Notes: generated by a model not told the origin, from the letters alone. A stretch of DNA of 64,000 nucleotides from Deltaproteobacteria bacterium (GCA_019307815.1 JAFDIV010000004.1:110207-174206), one strand, 5' to 3'. Positions 26,170 to 35,438 are shown, counted from the stretch's first letter. Made by a program: numbers and translations.

Positions 26170-27263
26170 TGAAACGCAGAATAAGTGTGGGGATTGGTCT
26201 AAGCGGTGGAGTGGATTCTTCTGTAGCTGCCGCCCTGCTCGTACAGCAAGGCTATCACGTGGTAGGGCTGAGCATGAAGATCTTTGATCCCTCCATCGGA
26301 GAGCTCAGATCCCTGCGCAATGCCTGTTTCGGGCCTGGAGAAGAACAAGATATTGAAGCTGCTTCTGAAATTTGCAAGCACCTGGGAATCCCCTTCCACT
26401 GCATTGATTTAACAGAAGAGTATAGACAAACGGTATTGGACTATTTTAGGCAGGAATATCTCGCAGGCAGGACACCTAACCCCTGTATAGTGTGTAACAA
26501 ACATATCAAATTTGACCTCCTCATTAAAAAGGCCTGGAAGGCCAATGTAGAATTTCAATATTTTGCCACTGGCCATTATGCACGTATAGAAAAATCGGGG
26601 AGGCGCTATGTCCTGAAAAAGGGCCTGGACCCTGAGAAGGATCAGTCCTATTTTCTCTATTCCTTAAGCCAAAAGCAGCTCTCAAGAACCCTGTTCCCCC
26701 TTGGAAGGTTGACAAAACATAAGGTGAGGAAATTGGCAATATCAATGGGCTTAAAAAGCGCTGATCGCCCAGAAAGTCAAGACTTCCTGAGTGGTGGAAA
26801 TTATGGTGTGCTCTTTCACAAGAGTGAAATGCCTCCTGGTCAAATCGTGGACCAAAAAGGCAATCTGCTTGGATATCACAAGGGCATCGGGTATTACACA
26901 ATAGGACAAAGACGAGGGCTTGGAATTTCCGCACCACATCCCCTTTACGTGATCCAGATAGATGCTGAAAAGAATCGTATTGTGGTAGGCCCTAAGGAAC
27001 AACTCTTCAGCCGAGGAGCCCTTGTCTCTCGACTCAATCTTATTATTATGGACTCCTTAGGGGGCCCCCTCAAGGTCACAACAAAGATCCGTTTCAGGCA
27101 TAAAGAGGCCCATGCCACCCTGATACCACATGAGGGGAATCGGGCACTAGTCCTTTTTGATAAACCTCAAAGGGCGGTCACCCCTGGTCAATCTGCTGTA
27201 TTTTACTTAGGGGATTTGGTTGTAGGGGGAGGTATCATAGAGGAGTCCTTGCAAGGCAAATAG
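26166..27263 (+). CDS. mnmA: MnmA-family tRNA 2-thiouridylase, atypical cysteine set
   Basis: MnmA puts sulfur on U34 of tRNA. This 365-residue protein has the PP-loop SGGVDSS at 13-19, NPCIVCNKHIKFD (C107, C110), FATGHYARI, the tRNA-binding KDQSYFLYSLSQKQL, and GYYTIGQRRGLG. In classical MnmA the second catalytic cysteine is in a motif like ESQEICF. Here the aligned segment is ESQDFLSGGNY (203-213) with no cysteine. Instead there is an extra cysteine in NACFGPGEE (C54) and a CxxC at 107-110. That set could hold an iron-sulfur cluster, as in NcsA/TtuA-like thiolases. It is translationally coupled to the two-CW regulator upstream. Confidence 0.88.
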   Translation: MMKRRISVGIGLSGGVDSSVAAALLVQQGYHVVGLSMKIFDPSIGELRSLRNACFGPGEEQDIEAASEICKHLGIPFHCIDLTEEYRQTVLDYFRQEYLAGRTPNPCIVCNKHIKFDLLIKKAWKANVEFQYFATGHYARIEKSGRRYVLKKGLDPEKDQSYFLYSLSQKQLSRTLFPLGRLTKHKVRKLAISMGLKSADRPESQDFLSGGNYGVLFHKSEMPPGQIVDQKGNLLGYHKGIGYYTIGQRRGLGISAPHPLYVIQIDAEKNRIVVGPKEQLFSRGALVSRLNLIIMDSLGGPLKVTTKIRFRHKEAHATLIPHEGNRALVLFDKPQRAVTPGQSAVFYLGDLVVGGGIIEESLQGK

Positions 27264-27300
27264 GCCACGGCCAAACATGGTGGGGCAGCCCATTATTCGG

Positions 27301-27329
27301 TTGATTTATACTAGCATTTTTCTTATAGT
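27301..27329 (+). promoter_or_regulatory. Sigma-70-type promoter for speE
   Basis: TTGATT and TATAGT are separated by exactly 17 bases, about 37 bases before ATG 27366. Confidence 0.5.
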
Positions 27330-27365
27330 CAGCGCCAAATACCTCTTGCGACGGAAGGCTGAATC

Positions 27366-28274
27366 ATGAACAAGACACAAAAAGAAATAGCACTAGTGGA
27401 CTTTGATCCTGAAAAGAATCAAATTCTTGAGCTCTGGTTTAATGACAGTGTGGAATTTGGCCACGGATGCAGGGTCAGCATAAGAATCAAGAATGTGCTT
27501 TGCTTTTATCGCTCCGAATACCAAGAGATTGCTATATTCGAAACAGAGAAACTGGGAAGGATGCTGGTTTTAGATGGCATAACAATGCTCACGGAATTTG
27601 ACGAATTTGCTTACCATGAGATGATTGTCCATGTGCCACTCTTGGTCCACCCCAATCCTACCCGTATCTTGGTCATAGGTGGAGGCGATGGCGGTACAGT
27701 AAGGGAGCTTCTCAAGCATCCAGAAGTGGAGCAAATCCATGTTTGCGAACTGGATCGCGAGGTCGTAAAGGCATGCCGCAAGTATCTTCCTTCCCTTGCG
27801 TTTTCCTTCGATGACCCCAAGGTCCAGGTTTTCTACGAAGACGGGGCCAAATTTGTGGAAGAAAATCCTGAAACCTATGACATCATTATCGTGGATTCGA
27901 CTGATCCCATTGGGCCCGGCCAAATTCTCTTCCAGAGAAAATTTTATGAGGACATGAAGAAATCCCTTAAATCGGATGGAATTGTGGTTACACAATGTGA
28001 GTCACTTTACCTTCATAAACACGTGATAGGAGGGGTAGCCTCCTTCGCTCGCGAGATCTATCCTAAGTTAGGCTATTACTGCTCCTTGGTCCCTACCTAT
28101 CCCAGTGGGCTCATAGGCTTTTTCTTTTGCTCCAACAAATATGATCCCATTGATGATCTGTCTGAAGAGCGGGCGAGCAAGCTGCCCGGACTCAAATATT
28201 ATACCCCCCGTCTGCATCGGGCCTCTTTTGTACTGCCAAAATTCGGCGAGGAAATCCTTCAAACCTCATCGTAA
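27366..28274 (+). CDS. speE: Polyamine aminopropyltransferase (spermidine synthase)
   Basis: This 302-residue enzyme transfers aminopropyl from decarboxylated SAM to putrescine. It has the family core: YQEIAIFETEKLGRMLVLDG, the SAM loop LVIGGGDGGTVRELLKH, the acidic VCELDREVV, the catalytic DSTDPIGPGQILF, and TQCESLYLH. An extra stretch of about 30 residues precedes the usual start of the N-terminal strand domain. It has its own promoter-like sequence and stands alone, converging with the metal ABC transporter genes. No speD or speA is adjacent. Confidence 0.93.
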   Translation: MNKTQKEIALVDFDPEKNQILELWFNDSVEFGHGCRVSIRIKNVLCFYRSEYQEIAIFETEKLGRMLVLDGITMLTEFDEFAYHEMIVHVPLLVHPNPTRILVIGGGDGGTVRELLKHPEVEQIHVCELDREVVKACRKYLPSLAFSFDDPKVQVFYEDGAKFVEENPETYDIIIVDSTDPIGPGQILFQRKFYEDMKKSLKSDGIVVTQCESLYLHKHVIGGVASFAREIYPKLGYYCSLVPTYPSGLIGFFFCSNKYDPIDDLSEERASKLPGLKYYTPRLHRASFVLPKFGEEILQTSS

Positions 28275-28362
28275 AGGCCGCCCCTGGATACAGCATTTGG
28301 GCTGAGAGGAAATCTGTTTAATACTTTGGATCCTCAGTGAGGGGTTATCTTAGCACAGGCAT

Positions 28363-28388
28363 AAAGAGGGGTATCAGTGCGCCTCTTT
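28363..28388. terminator. Hairpin between convergent speE and metal ABC permease genes
   Basis: AAAGAGG and CCTCTTT form a 7-bp stem over a 12-base loop that includes the permease stop codon. Flanking A and T runs could make it work in either direction. The long loop makes it only moderately convincing. Confidence 0.4.
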
Positions 28389-29186
28389 TGTGGTTATATG
28401 AAGAGCTTGAGAAAGGAAGAATGCCGCACCAGAAACCACAATTATGCTTGCCCCTGAGCTGAGGTTGAAGGTATAGGAAAGCCATAATCCTAGAGTAATA
28501 AAAAAGATGCTTAACAGAATGGACAGTGCCATCATCTTACCCAGTGAATCCGTGTATTGCTCCGATATATAGGGAGGAATGGTGAGCAGTGCAATGACTA
28601 GAATTAGGCCCACCACCCTGATGAGCATGACTACGGTAAAAGAGGTAAGAGTAAGGAGTAAAAAATACAGGACCCTCACAGGCACTCCTATAACCACAGA
28701 GAATTCTTCATCATAGGACATGGCTAGAAGCTCCTTATAGAACAGGATAGCGGTAGCCACAACAAACACATCAATAAGGAGCATGAACCAAAGCTCTCCC
28801 TTTCCCACAGCCAAGATGCTCCCAAAAAGATAACTCATAAGATCAACGTTATAGCCTGGGCTCAGGTCTATAAAGAGAACCCCCACGGCCATGCCAATCG
28901 CCCAAAGTGCCCCTATAACGGCATCGCTACGATGCTTTCGCCTCAAACTCACCCAGCCCATGGCCAGTCCGATAAACACGGCAAAGGCAGTGGCTCCTAT
29001 AAAGGGGGCAATCCCCAGAAAGACTGCGAGCCCAATGCCCCCATAGGCAGCATGTGCAATACCCCCAGAGATCATGGCAATACGATTTACCACCACCAGC
29101 ACGCCAATGATCCCACAGGATATACTGATTAACGCGCCTGCGGCCAAGGCATGGCGCATAAAATCAAACTGGAGTGCTTCCCACAT
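28374..29186 (-). CDS. Zinc/manganese-type ABC transporter permease
   Basis: This 270-residue integral membrane protein has about eight hydrophobic segments. It belongs to the ABC-3 family (ZnuB, MntB, TroC): IGVLVVVNRIAMISGGIAHAAYGGIG near the N-terminus, and VVGLILVIALLTIPPYISEQYTDSLGKM near the end. It works with the ATPase encoded just upstream, which it overlaps by one base. No solute-binding protein is adjacent, so the metal cannot be assigned. Zinc or manganese is the family norm. Confidence 0.92.
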   Translation of the reverse strand: MWEALQFDFMRHALAAGALISISCGIIGVLVVVNRIAMISGGIAHAAYGGIGLAVFLGIAPFIGATAFAVFIGLAMGWVSLRRKHRSDAVIGALWAIGMAVGVLFIDLSPGYNVDLMSYLFGSILAVGKGELWFMLLIDVFVVATAILFYKELLAMSYDEEFSVVIGVPVRVLYFLLLTLTSFTVVMLIRVVGLILVIALLTIPPYISEQYTDSLGKMMALSILLSIFFITLGLWLSYTFNLSSGASIIVVSGAAFFLSQALHITTKEAH

Positions 29187-29974
29187 TAATGGTTCTCCTT
29201 GTGCTCAGGAAAAACACGATGAGGGAGGCCGTGGGCTACAAGGTCAACAGGACACTGGTAGGCGGCCTCAATCATCTCCTCAGTGATCTTTCCCTCCTCA
29301 TGGAAAACCAGGGTCCGATTTATACAGGCCACGGATTTCACATACCGGGAAATAACACCGATATCGTGAGTAATGACCACAATAGTCACGGTCTTGTTGA
29401 GTTCCTTGAAAAGATCATATAAATCTGTCTCAAACTGAGGATCAATGCTTGAGGTAGGTTCATCCAGCAAGAGAATCTCTGGCTCCACTGCCAGTGCCCT
29501 TGCAATGAACACCCTCTGGCGCTGCCCGCCGGAAAGTTCTCCTACCTTAACATGTCGGTAATCCCACATCCCTACCCGCTTGAGGATCTCTTCGATTTTT
29601 CTATGGTCTTCTCTTGAATAGGGTCTCCATATTGCGGTGTGTGAGAGCCTTCCCATTAAGGCTAGTTCAAATACACTGATGGGGAAGCTCATATTGAAAT
29701 CCGTATGCTGTGGCAGATATCCCACCTGCCTTCTTGCCTCCTTGGGCGATTTCCCCAGGATCTTGATCTCGCCCCTATCCGGTGTCAGCAGCCCCAGCAT
29801 AAGTTTTAAAAGGGTGGTCTTTCCACCACCGTTAGGGCCTAAAATGCCCAAAAATTCGCCCTGTTCCAGGGAAAAGGAAACCCCTTCCACCACTGGCACC
29901 TTATTATAAGAGAACCACACATCCTTCATCTCTATTGCCAAGGGTTTTGGCCTAGATTCCATTGTTCTACCCAT
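29186..29974 (-). CDS. Zinc/manganese-type ABC transporter ATP-binding protein
   Basis: This ABC ATPase of about 262 residues has Walker A GPNGGGKTTLLK, Q-loop, signature LSGGQRQRVFIA, Walker B ILLLDEPTS and the switch ITHD. It resembles ZnuC/MntA-type ATPases and is directly coupled to the matching permease. I favour ATG 29974, behind GAAGGG; it overlaps the valS stop by eight bases, so this uptake system is co-transcribed with a housekeeping synthetase gene. The frame opens at 29986. Confidence 0.92.
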   Translation of the reverse strand: MGRTMESRPKPLAIEMKDVWFSYNKVPVVEGVSFSLEQGEFLGILGPNGGGKTTLLKLMLGLLTPDRGEIKILGKSPKEARRQVGYLPQHTDFNMSFPISVFELALMGRLSHTAIWRPYSREDHRKIEEILKRVGMWDYRHVKVGELSGGQRQRVFIARALAVEPEILLLDEPTSSIDPQFETDLYDLFKELNKTVTIVVITHDIGVISRYVKSVACINRTLVFHEEGKITEEMIEAAYQCPVDLVAHGLPHRVFPEHKENH

Positions 29975-32618
29975 TAATCCCTTCAAAAAACGCCAGGTTC
30001 TTATGCAGGCTTTCTAACTTAAGCGTCAGGGTTTCCACCTTCTCTGTCACTTCCCTCACAATCTCGGGAGGGGCCTTTTGGAGAAAATCTTCGTTTTCCA
30101 GCTTTCGCTTCCCTATTTGGATATCCTTTTCCACTTTCTTGATTTCTTTCCTCAGCCTCCTCTTTTCCTCTTCAAAATCCAGCAATCCAGCCAACAATAC
30201 ATGTGCCTGAATGGCGCCACATACCGCGGTTGCTGAGGCCTCTGGTTTTGCCAATCCAGAGCCTATGGTAACTTCGTCAACCTTGGCCAGAGATCGTAAG
30301 TAGGCCAGATTAGTCTTAACAATCTTGGCCTCCTCATCACCAGGCACGTCAATAATAACATTTACTTTCTTGGAAGGAGGAATCCTCATCTCCCCTCGGA
30401 CATTCCGTATCCCTGAAATCAAGTCCATGATCAGCTCCATCTGTGCCACAGCATCTTCATCATAAGGGAAATCACCCGGCTCCGGAAAACGGGAAACCAT
30501 GATGCTGACCTCACTGCCTGGCAACCTTTGCCAAAGTTCCTCAGTCACAAAAGGCATGAAAGGATGAAGTAATTGAAGGGCAGCCATCAGCACTTCTCGT
30601 GCCGTGGCCCTTGTGGATTCTCTCCTTGTGTCATCCTCCCCGTACAAGGCCTCTTTGGCCATTTCCAGGTACCAGTCGCAGAATTCATGCCAGACAAACT
30701 GATAGCAAAGATTGGCAGCATCGTTAAATCGATAATCCTCAATGGCATCAGCCACGGCCTTGCTTACTTCCCCCAGCTTTGCTCTGATCCATCGGTCCGG
30801 CAAGCTATATACCCGTTCCTCATCCGAGATACCCTGGGCTCCCTCCAGGTTCATTAGCACGAGCCTCGCGGCATTCCAAACCTTGTTTACAAAATGCCGG
30901 TACCCCAGTATTCGGTCTTCGGACAGCTTGATATCCCTTCCCTGAGCCGCCAATGCCGCCAGCGTAAAGCGAAATGCATCCGTTCCATATTGATCCATCA
31001 CTTCCAAGGGATCAATTACATTGCCCTTGGACTTACTCATTTTCTTACCCTCAGCATCGCGCACTAGGGCATGAATATAAACGTCTCTGAAAGGTACATC
31101 GCCCATAAAATGAAGCCCCATCATCATCATTCGGGCGACCCAGAAAAAAAGGATATCAAAACCTGTTACTAACACAGATGTAGGGTAAAAAGTCTTCAGC
31201 TCTTCAGTCTCATCAGGCCATCCCAAAGTGGAAAAAGGCCACAAGGCAGAGCTGAACCAGGTATCTAACACGTCACTTTCTTGAGTAAAAGTTGATCCCT
31301 TGCAGGCAGTGCAGATTTGGGGAGCCTCTTTACCCACAATCACCTTTCCACAGCTATCGCAATACCAGGCAGGGATGCGATGTCCCCACCAGATCTGGCG
31401 TGAAATACACCAGTCCTTGATATTGGTCATCCACTCAAAATATACAGTCTCCCAGTTCCTCGGAAATATCCTTGTCCTTCCCTGGCGGACTGCCTCAATA
31501 GCCTTCTCAGCTAAGGGCTTAACCTTCACAAACCATTGCTTGGAAAGCAAGGGCTCAATCATGGTCTTACATCGGTAACAATGCCCCACAGCATGGCGAT
31601 ACGGCTCAATCTTTTCCAATAGGCCCGCCTGATCCAAATCCTCTAATATCTTCTCCCTACACTCGAACCGATCCATGCCTTTATAGGGGCCTGCCAGCTC
31701 GTTCATTCGCCCATCCTCATCAATGACCTTTATCTTATCAAGCCCGTGAGCTTCTCCTATCTCAAAGTCATTGGGGTCATGGGCAGGTGTAATCTTGAGG
31801 GCCCCTGTTCCGAATTCCACGTCCACATATCTGTCCTGAATGACTGGGATAGGCCTATTGAGAATAGGTAGAATCACAGGCCGACCAGTCAAATCACCAT
31901 ACCGTTTATCTTGTGGATTCACTGCAACGGCCGTATCCCCCAACAGGGTTTCCGGCCGAGTAGTGGCCACCACAAGGGCACCTGAGCCGTCTTCAAATGG
32001 ATACCGAATATAGTAAAGGTGGCTGTCTATCTCTTCGTGTTCCACTTCCAGATCCGCCAGCGCCGTATGGCAGCGTGGGCACCAGTTTATGATGTAATCG
32101 CCCCTATAAATCAGGCCTTCTTCATACAACCTTACAAAGACCTCCAGCACTGCCTGGGACAATCCCTTGTCCATAGTGAACCGTTCTCTACTCCAATCGC
32201 AGCAACAGCCAAGCCTCTTCAACTGATTGATAATCAATCCACCATATTTCCTCCGCCATTCCCAAACCAGTTCCACAAATCTTTCTCTTCCCACTTCATG
32301 GCGAGTGGTGCCCCTTGCAGCCAAATCTTTTTCCACTACATTCTGGGTGGCAATACCAGCATGATCGGTTCCCGGTTGCCACAGGACATTATACCCCTTC
32401 ATCCTCTTGTATCGACAAAGGATATCCTGGAGGGTGTTGTTTAGGGCATGGCCCATATGGAGAGTGCCGGTTACATTGGGAGGTGGAATAACAACACAAA
32501 AGGGCTTCTTGTTTGATCCCAGCTCCGGTTTGAAGAGTCCAGTTTCTTCCCAATAACTATACCACTTGCCTTCCACCTTTTGTGGCTCGAAGGCCTTTTC
32601 CAAAACTCCTTGTTCCAT
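29967..32618 (-). CDS. valS: Valyl-tRNA synthetase
   Basis: This 883-residue class I synthetase charges tRNA-Val and edits Thr. The HIGH box appears as PPPNVTGTLHMGHAL, followed by WQPGTDHAGIATQ. The editing domain has TTRPETLLGDTAVAV. The second signature is KKMSKSKGNVIDP, and the C-terminus is a coiled-coil arm (EEKRRLRKEIKKVEKDIQIGKRKL region). All parts are present and the length is normal. It is followed, with a short overlap, by the metal ABC transporter genes. Confidence 0.97.
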   Translation of the reverse strand: MEQGVLEKAFEPQKVEGKWYSYWEETGLFKPELGSNKKPFCVVIPPPNVTGTLHMGHALNNTLQDILCRYKRMKGYNVLWQPGTDHAGIATQNVVEKDLAARGTTRHEVGRERFVELVWEWRRKYGGLIINQLKRLGCCCDWSRERFTMDKGLSQAVLEVFVRLYEEGLIYRGDYIINWCPRCHTALADLEVEHEEIDSHLYYIRYPFEDGSGALVVATTRPETLLGDTAVAVNPQDKRYGDLTGRPVILPILNRPIPVIQDRYVDVEFGTGALKITPAHDPNDFEIGEAHGLDKIKVIDEDGRMNELAGPYKGMDRFECREKILEDLDQAGLLEKIEPYRHAVGHCYRCKTMIEPLLSKQWFVKVKPLAEKAIEAVRQGRTRIFPRNWETVYFEWMTNIKDWCISRQIWWGHRIPAWYCDSCGKVIVGKEAPQICTACKGSTFTQESDVLDTWFSSALWPFSTLGWPDETEELKTFYPTSVLVTGFDILFFWVARMMMMGLHFMGDVPFRDVYIHALVRDAEGKKMSKSKGNVIDPLEVMDQYGTDAFRFTLAALAAQGRDIKLSEDRILGYRHFVNKVWNAARLVLMNLEGAQGISDEERVYSLPDRWIRAKLGEVSKAVADAIEDYRFNDAANLCYQFVWHEFCDWYLEMAKEALYGEDDTRRESTRATAREVLMAALQLLHPFMPFVTEELWQRLPGSEVSIMVSRFPEPGDFPYDEDAVAQMELIMDLISGIRNVRGEMRIPPSKKVNVIIDVPGDEEAKIVKTNLAYLRSLAKVDEVTIGSGLAKPEASATAVCGAIQAHVLLAGLLDFEEEKRRLRKEIKKVEKDIQIGKRKLENEDFLQKAPPEIVREVTEKVETLTLKLESLHKNLAFFEGING

Positions 32619-32989
32619 CTTGTGATTATCCCCCCTACCAAAACTGATCTTGATCTTTCACGCAGTAGGAATCTTGCTCATTCCTGTAATTCTTGCAGAT
32701 TGCGCCTATTTCCGGCCCCTGCGATAAGAAAAAAGGGCTTTCAATTCAAGAGATCACCGAAATTTTTATGTTTACCAAAAAAGAAATTTTTTCGCACCCT
32801 TTTCGTCCATAATTTTTCATTTTTTTCTCTATGGTTCCACCCTCTCCACTTAATAAAGCTACATACTTGAATCTTGATCTTCCACTGGCCCCCTTACCTT
32901 TCATAAAACGAAATGTGCCCACCCGAAACCCAATCTTCGGGCAGGCACATCTTTTTGCCTACAAACAAGGCAACAACTGGAAAGTATTT
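32619..32989. other. Intergenic region, 371 bases
   Basis: It lies between the acidic-protein gene and valS, both minus strand. It holds a strong hairpin at 32913-32956, described separately, and then about 290 bases of valS upstream region. I could not identify a T-box leader or a convincing promoter. Confidence 0.5.
32913..32956. terminator. Hairpin terminator after the acidic-protein gene
   Basis: ATGTGCC pairs with GGCACAT and, inside a 2x2 internal loop, CCCGAA pairs with TTCGGG over an eight-base loop. A five-T run follows on the plus strand and a T-rich tail on the minus strand, so it may work both ways. It sits 34 bases after the stop of the minus-strand acidic protein. Confidence 0.7.
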
Positions 32990-33820
32990 TTAGGAGGAGG
33001 TCTCCCGCAAGCTCTCTTTCAGTGCCTCAATGGCTTCGGTTATCACCCTTTCCGCCACCTCAGCCATTGTCTGCCTGACTACCCGTTCTACAACCTGCTC
33101 CACAGTCTCAGTAATAATCTGTTCCAACCTCTCTTCGTCAATATGCATGGGGGATTCAAATTCGCCCTTCTCTTGAGATTCTAATTCCCCTCCACCAGCA
33201 ATGGGTTCTGGCTCCCTAATCTCTGGCCCCCCTTCATCCATTGCTTCAGGCTCCCGTTCCTCAACAAGCGTGGCTTCCCCTTCCTCAGGGATTTCTTCTT
33301 CTCCGAGCTCCTCCAGCTCAAACAGGCCCTCTTCCTGCTCATCCAGATCCAATTCTTCTCCTGCCTCTTCAGGGGCCTCGCTCTCTTTACTGGGCTCCAG
33401 CTCCTCTAAGGCCGCTTCCAGATCCAGCTCAAGGCTTTGGGTGGCATCTTCCTCCAACTCGGCAGAGCCTTGGGATTCATCTGTTTCTTCTGAGGATGAA
33501 AGCTCATTAAGCTCGTCTTCTAATTCAGGAAATTCAAGGGAATCCATTGCTTCCTCGGATTGAACAGCCTCTGCTTCCAGTTCCTGCTCCTCTCCCTCAT
33601 CCTCTATTATCAGTTCTGGCACCTGATCAGCCCCTTCATCACCCGAGGGAATTTCCCCCTCTTCTACCACATCCACCAATTCGATGACCTCTTCCTCCTC
33701 CTGTGCTTCCAATTGAACCTCGTCCAAGTCCTCGCTCTCAAGGTCATCAAATTCAAAATCAATGAGCTGATCATCTCCTGCCACTTCCATCTTTTCAGTA
33801 AGTTTTTCCTCTTCTTTCAT
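32990..33820 (-). CDS. Highly acidic low-complexity protein with C-terminal amphipathic helix
   Basis: This protein of about 276 residues is roughly one-third Glu plus Asp across residues 1-225, with few hydrophobics and almost no Lys or Arg, so it must be largely disordered. The last 50 residues change character: ERLEQIITETVEQVVERVVRQ and the following segment form a long amphipathic helix with a heptad feel, suited to oligomerisation. Similar acidic-region-plus-helix layouts occur in polar scaffold proteins and in deltaproteobacterial regulators, but I cannot assign a family. ATG 33820 follows a GGGGG site. It has its own promoter and terminator. Confidence 0.7.
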   Translation of the reverse strand: MKEEEKLTEKMEVAGDDQLIDFEFDDLESEDLDEVQLEAQEEEEVIELVDVVEEGEIPSGDEGADQVPELIIEDEGEEQELEAEAVQSEEAMDSLEFPELEDELNELSSSEETDESQGSAELEEDATQSLELDLEAALEELEPSKESEAPEEAGEELDLDEQEEGLFELEELGEEEIPEEGEATLVEEREPEAMDEGGPEIREPEPIAGGGELESQEKGEFESPMHIDEERLEQIITETVEQVVERVVRQTMAEVAERVITEAIEALKESLRETSS

Positions 33821-33862
33821 CAAGTTCCCCCTTATGTCTAATGGGCGAAATTAAAGGAAAAA

Positions 33863-33882
33863 GTGTTATTTTTTAATAACAC
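33863..33882. promoter_or_regulatory. Palindrome overlapping the -10 box
   Basis: GTGTTATT and AATAACAC are separated by four bases and overlap the -10 box and likely start site of the promoter at 33901-33873. On the minus strand a five-T run follows. It could be a repressor operator, or a small terminator for readthrough from upstream. Confidence 0.55.
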
Positions 33883-33901
33883 AGATCCAATATACTGTCA
33901 A
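33873..33901 (-). promoter_or_regulatory. Sigma-70-type promoter of the acidic-protein gene
   Basis: On the minus strand TTGACA and TATTAA are separated by exactly 17 bases, about 53 bases before ATG 33820. Confidence 0.6.
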
Positions 33902-34012
33902 TATTTTTTACATTTCTCTAAATAATATTCAAATTAATAAACATGTAATAATTTTTCTAAAAATTGCTAATTGCTCACACCCAGCATACTCCAAATGATT
34001 GGCTTACAAACC

Positions 34013-34039
34013 AAAAAGGCCGTGGATTGCACCACGGCC
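34013..34039 (-). terminator. Rho-independent terminator of the PHP/ABC operon
   Basis: On the minus strand GGCCGTGG and CCACGGCC form an 8-bp GC-rich stem with a six-base loop, directly followed by five T. It lies about 320 bases after the stop of the PHP gene at 34356, the nearest upstream gene on that strand. Confidence 0.8.
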
Positions 34040-34355
34040 CTTGATCAAGGGGAGAAATACCACCGCCCTTTGGGCGGCCCCGGAGTTACCGTTGTGTCAC
34101 TAAGCCTGACACTCAACCTCACCTATGTTGATTCAGCTTTTGGACCTATCACGGGCAACCCAGGTTCTCCCCTTGGTAGTCAAAAAATAAAACCCAACTT
34201 TCCCCTTGTCAAGGGCCAGTGCCATGATGAATCTTTTCGATCCATCCGTTTGACTCCAACTTTTTATATCGGCAACAGCTCCTGTTCCTTAAAGAAATTA
34301 ACCAGTAAGCTGGATGAATCGAAATTTCCTCCTTAACCCATTCATCCCTCATCGC

Positions 34356-35438
34356 TCAGCGGCTACGAATATATATAGGGTTGGAAAATATCCAAGGCCG
34401 CCACCCAAAAGGAAACAGATAACGATAGGCCTCTACCCTATACACACCAGGTTCAGTAATTTCACAAGAAAACTTCCTTGCCCGCGTTTCCCTGTAAATT
34501 TGACCATTCCGAATCAGCCTTATCTTTGCCGTCAAAGGGCACAAAATCTCCACCGCACCCTTCTCAAATGGGATTTCTTGTCCCATTACCGCCATTGTGC
34601 CGGATTTCCCCGTGAATCTAAACCTAAAGTCCTTTGCACATCCCAGGTTCTCATGGGCAATAAAAAGGCGGCCCTCCCTCATGGCCTCATATATCTGTGC
34701 CTTGGCCCCGTGAAACTTTTTAGATAGTGGCTCAGGAAGCAACACATGGATCGTTACAGAAGAAAGGGCAAAATCATATGATATGGGCACAATAGATATT
34801 GCACCCCACTTGAATCTAGATCCATGGGCATCTGAGCCGCCTATAGCCACTACCCTCCTCTGGCGGCATTTGACATCCCAAAATGCCAATGTTTTGCCAC
34901 TTGGCCCCTTCAGGCTCTGCTTCTTAAGGAGAGCGAAAAGAATCCCATGAAAGGGAGAACGTATACGCTCCTTCCACCTGGATGTGAAATTCCAAATACA
35001 GATACCTGTGTATCCCTTCACTGAGAGATCGTTCCAGGTATAGGCAATGGACTTTTCGTGAAAAGGCATCCCTTTTTCAAAGGGGTGCGCCAGGAATCCA
35101 AATCCACCCTGGGCGTTAACCCTGTCAATAACCTGCTGAGGGCTTAGACCCGTACCTATTATCATTTCATTTAGGCCAAAGGCCAAGTAATGATGATATC
35201 TTTCCCCGATTTCTAGACCTACGAGAAGAAGAAGTCTTCCATAGAAACCCTCATCTTCTAAATGAAGTTGTTTAGCCATGTAATCATGGTCATTAAGAAT
35301 AATAAAATCGAGCCCTTTACGTATGCCTATGGCTGCAATCTCTTCGGGCCTCCTGCTCCCGTCCGAGTATGTGGAATGCACATGCACACTCCCCACATAT
35401 TCATTATAAGAACCATCATCGTTGGGCATGTTATTCAT
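34356..35438 (-). CDS. PHP-domain phosphoesterase
   Basis: This 360-residue protein has the PHP metal motifs: VGSVHVHSTYSDGS near the N-terminus, LDFIILNDHDY, LLVGLEIG, GFLAHPFEKG and VAIGGSDAHGSRF. PHP enzymes hydrolyse phosphate esters with a trinuclear metal site. The substrate is unknown. A C-terminal beta-rich part (about 270-360) is extra and ends in a hydrophobic, aromatic tail (YLFPFGWRPWIFSNPIYI). It overlaps the ABC permease gene by eight bases, so it belongs to the same operon and may act on something that exporter handles. Confidence 0.85.
   Translation of the reverse strand: MNNMPNDDGSYNEYVGSVHVHSTYSDGSRRPEEIAAIGIRKGLDFIILNDHDYMAKQLHLEDEGFYGRLLLLVGLEIGERYHHYLAFGLNEMIIGTGLSPQQVIDRVNAQGGFGFLAHPFEKGMPFHEKSIAYTWNDLSVKGYTGICIWNFTSRWKERIRSPFHGILFALLKKQSLKGPSGKTLAFWDVKCRQRRVVAIGGSDAHGSRFKWGAISIVPISYDFALSSVTIHVLLPEPLSKKFHGAKAQIYEAMREGRLFIAHENLGCAKDFRFRFTGKSGTMAVMGQEIPFEKGAVEILCPLTAKIRLIRNGQIYRETRARKFSCEITEPGVYRVEAYRYLFPFGWRPWIFSNPIYIRSR

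Larger units (their letters stand above)
33824..34355. other. Intergenic region, 532 bases
   Basis: It lies between the acidic-protein gene and the PHP gene, both minus strand. It contains the PHP-operon terminator (34013-34039) and the promoter and palindrome of the acidic-protein gene (33863-33901). The 34040-34355 part has only spurious open frames. Confidence 0.5.

Noticed and set aside
33201..33563. Serine-rich 120-codon plus-strand frame
   Set aside because: It is the antisense shadow of the Glu/Asp-rich acidic protein, whose strand has the promoter, ribosome site and terminator.
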